From Thermotogae bacterium (GTDB lineage Bacteria; Thermotogota; Thermotogae; Petrotogales; Kosmotogaceae): 6,311 bases of DNA. The DNA is taken from contig QNAR01000104.1 in NCBI GenBank assembly GCA_003643975.1, positions 1 through 6,311 on the forward strand, read 5' to 3'. Both the position numbers and the translations under genes were made by a program. Below the pieces are notes generated by a model. It saw nothing but the letters and a program-made list of their open reading frames with translations. It did not search any database and was not told the DNA's origin. Below, piece by piece: positions 1 to 6,311 of the stretch; position 1 is the first letter of the stretch; every line of letters starts with the position of its first letter.

Positions 1-2135
1 CCGTGCAAAAAAGGAATCCCTTGAGAGAGCAAAATAATAGCATTTGAGAATTTCTGGGCTTTTTTAAGAAGTGCGATATTTTCGTTGCCAACAACTTCGA
101 CGTCTTTGTCCCATAAAGTAAGGTTATCGTGGGAACTAACATAGTTGATTGTTTCCTCGGGATCTGACGTAAAATCGTAAATCTTGCTGCTATATGAAAT
201 ACTGCCAACGACACCCCGCTTTATCCTCGTCTCTTTAGCACGACTTCCAAGAGCAAAGCCTTTGAGTTTCTTGTTAAAAACGCTCCCGATAATGGCATCT
301 CTTATACCATCGTTAAATAGGGCTATATGCATTCCTTTTTGTGACCCCTTGCCAAAAGTGATATTTGCTCCCCAACCACCCCAGGGTTCACCATAAACCA
401 GTATGGAGGGATCTTCAGCATGTAGAGAGCTTTCAATTGCTTTGACAGTTTCTTTATCAAATAATCCCAGAAGATCGAAGCGAAAACCATCAACATGATA
501 CTCACTAACCCAATAGAGAAGCGAATCTACTATGAACTTTCTCATCATAGGTCGTTCAGTAGCTATCTCATTGCCAACACCTGAGCCATTTGTATAAGCG
601 CCCATGTAATCTATGCGATAAAAGTAATATGGGACAGTTTGGTCGAAAGGTGATCCTGGTCCAGTTTGAGCTGTGTGATTGTAAACCACATCAAGTATAA
701 CTCTTATGCCGCTATCATGAAGGGCCTTAACCATTTTTTTGACCTCGGTTATTCTGGATAAAGGATTGGAAGGGTCAGTGCTGTAATGGCCTTCAGGAAC
801 CCAGTATAAATATGGATCGTATCCCCAGCCGTATTGGTCTCTTTCACCTTCCTTGAGATAGAAGCTGTCATGGATCGGCATTATATGAACATGAGTGATA
901 CCCAATTCTATAAGATGGTCCAGTCCAACCTTTACTCCAAGCGAGTTGGTAACTCCTCTTTCTGTTAAGCCCAGATACTTTCCCTTGTTGATTATGGTGG
1001 TAGAAGGATCTCCAGTGATATCAGCCACGTGAATTTCATAAATGATGGAGTCTTCAAATGCTTTCAATTGTGGTTCTATGCCTGCTTCTCAGCCATCAAA
1101 ATTTGTGCGAGAGAGATCTGCCACTACGGATTTTTCACCATTCTTCGTTACAGCCTTTGAAAACATGTCCACTGTTTCTCTTGTCTTTCCATAAGACGTG
1201 AATCTATATTTGTAAGCCTTCAAATGAAGATCACCCGGTATGACAGTACTCCATACCCCTTTGTCCTTTTTAATCATTGGAATCACTTTGGAAGGTTCAG
1301 TAGCATTGTAGTCATCGTACAAGAGTAAATCCGCCGAACTGGAAACAGGCGACCAAATCCTGAATTCGGTACTGTTGCGTTTGTAAATAGCACCCAACTC
1401 TCCAGAGTAGTAAAATGCACTGTTATCCAGGATCTTTCGACATATAATGGTCTTTTTCATATAACCGTCGATTTTCAGCTGAATAGATTTCGAAACATCT
1501 TCTGGTTTCAATTCCTCGCCTAAGGATATTTTTATGTACTTCGTCTTGGAAATATCAGTGGGGTCTGCTTTTGTTACACTTTTTATGGGCAGATTTTTTC
1601 CATCAATGGTAACTTGTACTTTTTTGAACCATTGTTTTGTGTCCATTGGTGTGGAAAGATATGCGTAGATATCTGTGAAAGAGTCGAGAAAAGCCGCTTT
1701 TACTCTTGGACTTAAATCGATTTTGCTGGGATCGGTATAAAAATCCATTTCCCCTTCAAGTACCCAGATTTCCGCTACACCGGTTTTTGGTATTTTAACG
1801 AATCTATCTGCATTTACATCCTTTTTCTCCCATTCTCTCAACCTTACTATGAACCCCAATTGCTCCCATTTTTTGTCGAAAGTTATAACTGCAAAAGGGC
1901 CAAAATCATCCATGTGGTTGAACTCATAACTCTTGCCTGCAAGACTTTGTGGCTTATGAGGCCATACCCACAAATTCCATCCATCGTAGTTTCCATCGTA
2001 TCTGTGATAGTGCAGAATGAGAACGATTTTTCCTCCAAAGTCTTCTGCTGTTTTCCCGGCAGAGTAAGCTGTAAAAGCGTACATCGTAACTGACAGCAAC
2101 ATAATCAGAAAAATCCAGGAAATTTTCTTGAACAT
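1..2135 (-). pseudogene. pulA: Secreted type I pullulanase (GH13), interrupted by an in-frame TGA; 3' end outside the window
   Basis: Pullulanase hydrolyses alpha-1,6 branch links of pullulan and starch outside the cytoplasm. The chosen start is ATG 2133-2135, giving MFKKISW, because GGGGGTG lies 5 bases upstream; GTG 2157 and ATG 2154 lie upstream in frame but lack this spacing. Residues 1 to about 26 are a signal peptide. Residues about 36-132 match CBM41 (LHYHRYDG, then DGWNLWVW). Residues about 138-240 match the pullulanase N2 Ig-like domain, and 245-330 match CBM48 (FRIWSPV). Codon 349 is TGA where relatives have Trp in a TNPEGW-like motif. Reading past it, the frame is open to the window edge (codons 350-711): YGWGYDP 435-441, DVVYNH 482-487, GFRFD with nucleophile Asp554, YGEPWGG with acid Glu583, and SSHDN with Asp670. 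Relatives are about 840 residues long, so some 130 residues lie beyond the edge. The intact active site suggests recent inactivation or a base error. Confidence 0.88.
1089..1091 (-). other. Premature TGA stop in the pullulanase frame
   Basis: The plus-strand bases TCA read as TGA on the minus strand, directly after the residues SRTNFDG. Related pullulanases, as I recall them, have TNPEGW followed by an acidic residue, so the ancestral codon was probably TGG (Trp) and one G-to-A change produced the stop. The next in-frame residues are EAGIEPQ and then EDSIIYEIHVADITG, which is the expected start of the GH13 barrel. No frame change is involved. The stop separates the carbohydrate-binding half from the whole catalytic domain. 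Confidence 0.9.
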
Positions 2136-2140
2136 TAAAA

Positions 2141-2147
2141 CACCCCC
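2141..2147 (-). promoter_or_regulatory. Ribosome binding site of the pullulanase gene
   Basis: Read on the minus strand this is GGGGGTG, 5 bases (TTTTA) before ATG 2133-2135. It decides the start in favour of MFKK, which leaves a normal short basic n-region in the signal peptide, over the two upstream in-frame starts. The rightward gene has the same heptamer at the same spacing. Confidence 0.8.
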
Positions 2148-2155
2148 AATAATCA

Positions 2156-2513
2156 TCACACTTCTGTTTTTATCACTATTGGCAGAGATACCAGAAGCAT
2201 CAGTGCAAATGCGCTTTTAACCTTGTAAGAACCATTCCAGTGAAATATTGTCAATAAATCAGGAAAAAACTCAAAATCAAACGCTACACAAGCAAAAATA
2301 AAATTCTTCGTAGTACATCGAGACAATACAATTGTATGTCGCCACTTTTTCTAAAGAGTACTGCTCCAAATGCAGGAAGTCCATTAAATAGAAGCTTCAT
2401 AGATTCAACAAAGATGAGAGTTATAGCCACAAATGAAAAAGCTGGGTATGAATGAACCCGGTCTTCACCACCTCCGTAAAAAGTATATCACTCAAAGAGA
2501 ATGCAAAAACAGC
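2156..2513 (-). pseudogene. Remnant of a multi-pass membrane protein gene, split over three frames
   Basis: Three overlapping minus-strand segments read like consecutive parts of one hydrophobic protein. Segment A (2421-2513) gives AVFAFSLSDILF. Segment B (2284-2487) gives YGGGEDRVHSYPAFSFVAI, then a hydrophobic stretch and LPAFGAVLFRKSGDI. Segment C (2156-2350) gives FEFFPDLLTIFHWNGSYKV, then SAFALMLLVSLPIVI and a TGA at 2156-2158. A joins B if one T is restored in the T5 run at 2478-2482. B joins C by a second shift of the same sign between about 2284 and 2350. No segment has a start codon with a ribosome binding site, and the N-terminus is missing. The last stop lies 20 bases before the pullulanase ATG, the spacing of an operon neighbour. 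I do not recognise the family. It could also be intergenic DNA that happens to read as hydrophobic residues. Confidence 0.5.
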
Positions 2514-2543
2514 TCATTTTCAACATAACTTTTAAGAGCGTTT

Positions 2544-2556
2544 AATTGTTACAATT
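2544..2556. promoter_or_regulatory. 13-bp palindrome, possible operator
   Basis: AATTGT-T-ACAATT is a perfect inverted repeat around a single central T, about 50 bases upstream of the -35 box of the rightward gene. The form and place would suit a dimeric repressor or activator. Six-base arms arise by chance in AT-rich DNA, so the support is weak. Confidence 0.25.
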
Positions 2557-2603
2557 TGACAAACTAACGAACTGGAAAAAACAGCATATTTTCATGGTTT
2601 ATC

Positions 2604-2617
2604 ATTGACTTGTCAAT
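2604..2617. promoter_or_regulatory. Inverted repeat covering the -35 box
   Basis: ATTGAC-TT-GTCAAT has perfect six-base arms around two bases. It contains the TTGACT -35 hexamer of the rightward promoter and, on the other strand, a TTGACA. A protein bound here would block RNA polymerase, so an operator is plausible. The symmetry may also come only from the -35 consensus. Confidence 0.3.
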
Positions 2618-2634
2618 TCCTTTTCTGGTATATT
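2605..2634 (+). promoter_or_regulatory. Sigma-A-type promoter of the rightward gene
   Basis: The -35 box TTGACT (2605-2610) and the -10 box TATATT (2629-2634) are 18 bases apart, each with one or two mismatches to consensus. Transcription would start near 2641, giving a leader of about 70 bases before ATG 2713. This is the best-spaced promoter pair I found between the two divergent arms. Confidence 0.6.
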
Positions 2635-2646
2635 TTTAATTGGTAC

Positions 2647-2670
2647 AGGGCTCCCGAGCCCTCAGTTTTT
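2647..2670 (+). terminator. Terminator-like hairpin in the leader of the rightward gene
   Basis: AGGGCT (2647-2652) pairs perfectly with AGCCCT (2657-2662) around a CCCG loop; a seventh C-G pair would leave only two loop bases. CAG and then five T (2666-2670) follow. This is the form of a small intrinsic terminator on the plus strand; the other side has no T run for leftward use. No plus-strand gene ends upstream in the window, and the hairpin begins only a few bases after the predicted transcription start. It may be an attenuator, a 5' stabilising hairpin, or a barrier to transcription from far upstream. Confidence 0.5.
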
Positions 2671-2700
2671 ATATCGTGAAAGATTTTGAGATAACATACA

Positions 2701-2707
2701 GGGGGTG
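2701..2707 (+). promoter_or_regulatory. Ribosome binding site of the rightward gene
   Basis: GGGGGTG lies 5 bases (TAAAT) before ATG 2713-2715. It fixes the start and places a clear signal peptide at the N-terminus. Sequence and spacing equal those of the pullulanase site. Confidence 0.85.
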
Positions 2708-2712
2708 TAAAT

Positions 2713-5700
2713 ATGCGAAAAGGAGCAATAATACTGGCTTTGGTTCTAATTTTAGTCGGTACTATGTTCGCGACAGAAATCAAGATTAACACTGTTTCCG
2801 CAAAACCTATGTTAACAGGTCCAGGCGGAAGAGTATTTTTGAGATGTGAAGCTGTCGGTGATGGAATACTGTCCTATAAATGGAACCCCGAGGAAGGAAA
2901 AATTATAAGGGATTATAAGAACGGGACAGCGGTCTGGAGGGCACCTGAAGCACCTGGTGCATATTCAATACGGGTGGAGGTTGTATCCAATGCTGGTACA
3001 GTTGAAGGGGAAGTCGTCGTCAAGGTTATGAGACCTGAGGATTTGCCAAACCACCCACCAGAAATTCAGTTGCTTTACCCCGACAATGGAAAACAGCTAT
3101 CTGTTGAAGACGACAAAAATGGGATCCTACTTTTGTGGTATTCGAGCGATGAGGACGGGGATTATTTGTTTTACGATGTTTACTTGAGTGACTCACTGCC
3201 TTTTGATTCACCATGGATGGTAGATCATGACCGATTGGACATAAAAGCCAAAAACTTGAAAGGTAATACTAAATACTATTGGAAAGTCGTAGCAAAGGAT
3301 GGGAGAGGCGGTCAAGCTGAAAGTGATGTCTTCACCTTTAAGACTGCAAATCATTCACCACGCGTGATTTTAGAAGATGTAACAATCGATGAAGAGCACC
3401 CCTTGAAGCTGAATCTTCTCGATTTTGCGTCTGATGAAGATGGAGACCCCTTGAGTTTTGAACTGCTCCCCGGATCGGTAGGAGAAATTGAGGGAACAGA
3501 GTATGTATATACTCCAACATATGCTTCTTCTGGAACATATAGAGTAGCTGTAAAGGTAAGTGATGGTGAATTAACTTCATCCGACGACTTTATCCTTACA
3601 GTGAAAAATGTCGATAGAAAACCGCAGATTTTTTTGAGTTCTCCCGCTACAGATACTGAGACTTCGACGGAAGTAACGTTTAAATGGAGTGTGGCAGATC
3701 CTGATATTGAAGATGGATCTGATCGGAAAGATTATGTCAGATCGACCGTGTACTATGGCACATCGGAAGAGGAACTAACATCTTTTACCACTGATCAGAC
3801 AGAGTACAAAGCAGTTCTTGATCCTCACTCCGATTACTACTGGAAAGTGAAAGTCGAAGATGCATATGGCCTTACAGCAGAGTCAAACCTTATCCATTTC
3901 AAAACAAGAAACAGTCTTCCCTGCGTATCAAATATAGCGGTAGAATTGAACGAAACAGAGAAAAAGGTTATTGACCTTGATGCCTTTGTTCATGATCCTG
4001 ATGGTGATAAAGTTGAATTTGTCCTGTCTGAAGATAATCCAGAACATCTTGGGCTTTCCTTGGAAAAATCAGTGCTGACCCTGAATCCAGATTATGAAGC
4101 AGTTACAACAGTAGAAGGTAGCAAAGAATTCACTGTTAACTTAACCGCCATGGATGTGCAGGACAGTGTCAAATTTTCCGTAAAGGTAATTGTGAACAAT
4201 GTGAACAGGCCTCCCATGGTAGAACTGGTCGAACCGGGTGACAACAGTGTAATTGATGCAGAAGAAGTTACCCTTTCCTGGACAGCTGTCGATCCTGATA
4301 GCGACCCTCTACACTATGACCTTTTCTTCAGAGCAAATGAAATGCCCAAAGACGCTTTTGATGGATTCACCTGGCTCAGCGAAACTTCAGCCACTGTGAA
4401 GCTCCAACCTCATACAAAATATTTCTGGAAAGTAGAAGCTACTGATGGCGCTACGGTTGTATCAAGCCAATTGTGGAGTTTCACAACGGTAAATCATGCT
4501 CCCGTTGCAATGCAAGCACAGTTCAATTTACCAGAACCTGGTGAAAACGATAAGCATCCGAAGAAATACAGAATCAACTTTAAGGGGTATTTCCAGGACC
4601 CTGACGAAGATAGAATAATTTTCGAAAAGAAAGCAGGCATTGGCACTCTCGACGAAGATGGTAACTTCTGCATCTATGTCGATAATGTCTCAGAAATCGG
4701 TGCTGATGGGACAGAAAATATGCCAGTTTCTGCCGGAGAATATGAAGTAACTGTTGTTGCAAAAGATGACTTTGGTGGTGTTACAGAAATCACTTATCCA
4801 ATAATAATATCCGATACAAACGTTCCACCAGTGGTTACCACCCCTGAGATGTCTTATGTTTCAACGGATACTGAATATGTCCTGAAAGCTCTATTTACCT
4901 GGACCGGGAGCGATCTCGATAATGACAAACTCACTTATACATTCCATCTCAAAGATGTGGAGATAGGCGAAACAACCACTATTGAAGGACTCTGTGAAAG
5001 TCAGTACACACTCGATATAAAACCGCACACAAAATATGAGTGCTGGATAGAAGCCACTGATCTTCGTGAAACTGACGATTCCCGGACAAGCAAGAGCGGC
5101 GTGCTCTCCTTTGAGAGTATCAACAGGTTGTCAGTTAAACCGGTTAGCCCTGTTGCTGTTAAAGAAGGCGAAGAAGCTGAGATTGTTCTTCCACAGAAGG
5201 ATATAGATGGCGATGAAATAACTTACTCAGTAGAAGGTTTGGTTGTAGAAGGTAACAAGATCAGCTACAAACCTGATTATGATGTTGTATCCCACAGCAA
5301 CCCTGAAATCACATCAAAAGATGTCGCCTTCAAAGGAGTTGCTTCGGATGGGTATGACAATGTGGAAATCACGATTCCATTCAGAGTTATTGATGTGAAC
5401 CGTGATCCGGTGATTGAATTAATCTCGCCTGAGCGTAACGCCGAGACCTCCACCGATGTAATTCTGAAATGGAATGCAACAGATCCCGATGGAGATGCTA
5501 TGAAATACATCGTTTCGTACGGTCCATCAGAAGAAAACCTGGTAGAGGTTGAGACTATCAATACCGATCTTACCGTGACCGGTCTTGAATTGGGTAGAAG
5601 TTATTTGTGGAAAGTGAAAGCTGTTGACCTTTGGAGTGTTTCCAATAGTGCTGAAACGGCATTCTGGCAATTTGCAGCGGTGATCCTCGAACCAAAATGG

Positions 5701-6311
5701 TGCATAAGCACAGATGATCTCATTTACTCCAGCGCGGCAGTGAAAGATGGATCTTCGATCTTTGTTGGAATTGGTCGAAAACTCTATGCTTTTGATAAAG
5801 CGACTGGAAATAAATTGTGGACCTTCAAAGCGAATGATACATTTAAATCTTCCCCGGTGATTGACGATTACGGTAACATCTATATCGGAGACAAATCGGG
5901 TTACCTGTATTCTGTAAGACCTGACGGTGATTTGAATTGGACGGTAAAATTAAATGGCGGTATAGAATCAACGCTGGTTATCAATGGCGATAAACAGTTG
6001 TTTATTGGCACTACCGGCGGATTATTCTATTCACTAAACACTTATGGCGAAATTTTGTGGCAGAAACCGCTTGGTAAGATCGTCTCCAGCGCAGCGATAA
6101 GCGAAGACGGTACCATATATGTGGGAACCTCGTACGGGAAATTGTACTCATTGAATCCAGAAGGTGTGGTTAACTGGACTTTTGAAGCCAGCGACTGGAT
6201 AGAAGCAGATATCTCAATTGCTGAAAATGGCGATTTGGTCTTTGGTTCCGATGATGGTCATCTGTACAGGGTAAACAAGGATGGGGAACTCGTCTGGAAA
6301 TTCTACACAGG
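2713..6311 (+). CDS. Large exported protein: Ig-like domain, alternating Fn3-like and cadherin-like modules, PQQ-type beta-propeller; 3' end outside the window
   Basis: The frame is open for 1199 codons to the window edge. Residues 1 to about 20 (MRKGAIILALVLILVG, then TMFA) are a signal peptide. Residues 21-107 form an Ig-like domain with Cys45, Trp57 and a WRAPEAPGAYSI motif ending near 86. Residues 113-990 hold nine beta-sandwich modules. The Fn3-like ones (113-212, 301-399, 498-593, 703-803, 896-990) have an early Trp before an acidic loop, a late Y-x-W-K-V motif (variant YECWIEATD in the fourth) and, in the first four, an F-x-x-x-N end. The cadherin-like ones (213-300, 400-497, 594-702, 804-895) lie between them. 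From about 991 a beta-propeller begins, with blade motifs such as AFDKATGNKLW. No membrane anchor, SLH domain or catalytic motif is visible, but the C-terminus is missing. I know no named gene of this layout. A surface adhesin, polysaccharide-binding or envelope scaffold role is inferred from the domains only. Confidence 0.85.
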   Translation, partial: MRKGAIILALVLILVGTMFATEIKINTVSAKPMLTGPGGRVFLRCEAVGDGILSYKWNPEEGKIIRDYKNGTAVWRAPEAPGAYSIRVEVVSNAGTVEGEVVVKVMRPEDLPNHPPEIQLLYPDNGKQLSVEDDKNGILLLWYSSDEDGDYLFYDVYLSDSLPFDSPWMVDHDRLDIKAKNLKGNTKYYWKVVAKDGRGGQAESDVFTFKTANHSPRVILEDVTIDEEHPLKLNLLDFASDEDGDPLSFELLPGSVGEIEGTEYVYTPTYASSGTYRVAVKVSDGELTSSDDFILTVKNVDRKPQIFLSSPATDTETSTEVTFKWSVADPDIEDGSDRKDYVRSTVYYGTSEEELTSFTTDQTEYKAVLDPHSDYYWKVKVEDAYGLTAESNLIHFKTRNSLPCVSNIAVELNETEKKVIDLDAFVHDPDGDKVEFVLSEDNPEHLGLSLEKSVLTLNPDYEAVTTVEGSKEFTVNLTAMDVQDSVKFSVKVIVNNVNRPPMVELVEPGDNSVIDAEEVTLSWTAVDPDSDPLHYDLFFRANEMPKDAFDGFTWLSETSATVKLQPHTKYFWKVEATDGATVVSSQLWSFTTVNHAPVAMQAQFNLPEPGENDKHPKKYRINFKGYFQDPDEDRIIFEKKAGIGTLDEDGNFCIYVDNVSEIGADGTENMPVSAGEYEVTVVAKDDFGGVTEITYPIIISDTNVPPVVTTPEMSYVSTDTEYVLKALFTWTGSDLDNDKLTYTFHLKDVEIGETTTIEGLCESQYTLDIKPHTKYECWIEATDLRETDDSRTSKSGVLSFESINRLSVKPVSPVAVKEGEEAEIVLPQKDIDGDEITYSVEGLVVEGNKISYKPDYDVVSHSNPEITSKDVAFKGVASDGYDNVEITIPFRVIDVNRDPVIELISPERNAETSTDVILKWNATDPDGDAMKYIVSYGPSEENLVEVETINTDLTVTGLELGRSYLWKVKAVDLWSVSNSAETAFWQFAAVILEPKWCISTDDLIYSSAAVKDGSSIFVGIGRKLYAFDKATGNKLWTFKANDTFKSSPVIDDYGNIYIGDKSGYLYSVRPDGDLNWTVKLNGGIESTLVINGDKQLFIGTTGGLFYSLNTYGEILWQKPLGKIVSSAAISEDGTIYVGTSYGKLYSLNPEGVVNWTFEASDWIEADISIAENGDLVFGSDDGHLYRVNKDGELVWKFYT
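3049..5682 (+). repeat. Protein-level array of nine alternating Fn3-like and cadherin-like modules
   Basis: Module boundaries are marked by an Asn, usually followed within three to five residues by Pro: NHPP 113, NHSP 213, NVDRKP 299, NSLP 400, NRPP 498, NHAP 594, NVPP 703, NRLS 804 (no Pro), NRDP 896. The Y-x-W-K-V motif recurs at 188, 375, 570, 775 and 964, so the two-module unit is about 187-205 residues. Copies differ strongly in DNA and protein, so the duplication is old. Acidic loops sit at 146-150, 241-245, 329-334, 428-432, 527-531, 629-633, 734-738, 830-834 and 924-928. Confidence 0.75.
5698..6297 (+). repeat. Beta-propeller blades of 40 residues (120 bp)
   Basis: Blade tryptophans fall at residues 996, 1036, 1076, 1116, 1155 and 1195, spaced 40, 40, 40, 39 and 40. 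Each blade has the pattern S-[AST]-x-[VI], then G-x-[IL]-[FYV]-[VI]-G, then L-Y-[AS]-[FVL], then G-x-x-x-W, typical of PQQ-like or BamB-like repeats. Five full blades and the start of another are seen; propellers of this family often have seven or eight, so the domain probably continues past the window. PQQ binding is not implied: such repeats often form non-enzymatic binding surfaces. Confidence 0.8.

Noticed and set aside
184..396. Open frame of 70 codons on the plus strand
   Set aside because: It lies opposite the pullulanase catalytic frame, which is clearly homologous, and has no ribosome binding site or recognisable motif.
1089..1091. TGA read as Trp or selenocysteine
   Set aside because: The large neighbouring gene uses TGG for every Trp and has no in-frame TGA. 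No selenocysteine insertion hairpin was apparent, and pullulanases have no selenocysteine at this place.
1860..2093. Open frame of 77 codons on the plus strand
   Set aside because: It is the antisense of the CBM41 and signal-peptide region and shows no protein features of its own.
2249..2254. Minus-strand TTGACA as a -35 box for the pullulanase gene
   Set aside because: No acceptable -10 box lies 16-18 bases downstream, and the bases read as part of the membrane-protein remnant.
2326..2337. 12-bp palindrome ATACAATTGTAT
   Set aside because: One or two such palindromes are expected by chance in a window this size, and it lies within the remnant reading frames with no promoter next to it.
2556..2561. 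Plus-strand TTGACA as a -35 box for the rightward gene
   Set aside because: The hexamer is perfect, but the nearest AT-rich -10-like sequence is about 23 bases away. The pair at 2605 and 2629 is better spaced.
5277..5561. Open frame of 94 codons on the minus strand, and shorter ones at 3026-3214, 3338-3580 and 4580-4762
   Set aside because: All are antisense to the large plus-strand gene, whose modules are well conserved there. Low-complexity Leu, His and Ser-rich translations are typical of shadows.
1..6311. CRISPR array, tRNA, rRNA, insertion sequence or phage genes
   Set aside because: I saw no direct repeats with spacers, cloverleaf, transposase motif or terminal inverted repeats. The window is explained by the two arms and the control region between them.

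Overview
The window looks like chromosomal DNA from a member of the Thermotogota. The main reason is a left-arm gene that resembles, as I remember it, the secreted type I pullulanase of Thermotoga. The AT-leaning bases, strong GGGGGTG ribosome binding sites and large secreted beta-sandwich protein also fit. A Kosmotoga/Mesotoga-like lineage is my guess; nothing in the window proves the genus.

Left arm (1-2135, minus strand): a pullulanase gene that runs off the left edge. It has a signal peptide, CBM41, an Ig-like N2 domain, CBM48 and most of a GH13 catalytic barrel. The frame is broken by one TGA at 1089-1091, where relatives have a conserved Trp. The same frame then stays open for 362 more codons with all catalytic residues present. 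As written it is a pseudogene, or it carries one sequencing error.

Middle (2136-2712): no intact gene. The 2156-2513 part, on the minus strand, carries pieces of a multi-pass membrane protein in three frames. Its last stop lies 20 bases before the pullulanase start, so I read it as the remains of an upstream operon partner. From about 2540 to 2712 lies the control region of the rightward gene: two short palindromes, a sigma-A-type promoter, a terminator-like hairpin in the leader, and a strong ribosome binding site.

Right arm (2713-6311, plus strand): a single open frame of 1199 codons that runs off the right edge. It encodes an exported protein with an N-terminal Ig-like domain, then nine beta-sandwich modules that strictly alternate between an Fn3-like type (five) and a cadherin-like type (four), then a PQQ-type beta-propeller with a 40-residue blade period. 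Nearly every sandwich module carries a D-x-D-x-D acidic loop that could bind calcium. Its function is unknown; a cell-surface or toga-associated binding or scaffold protein is the best inference.

The two arms are divergent and need not share a function. The sharpest contrast is an intact 3.6 kb plus-strand gene beside minus-strand genes with three apparent lesions: one nonsense codon and two frame changes.
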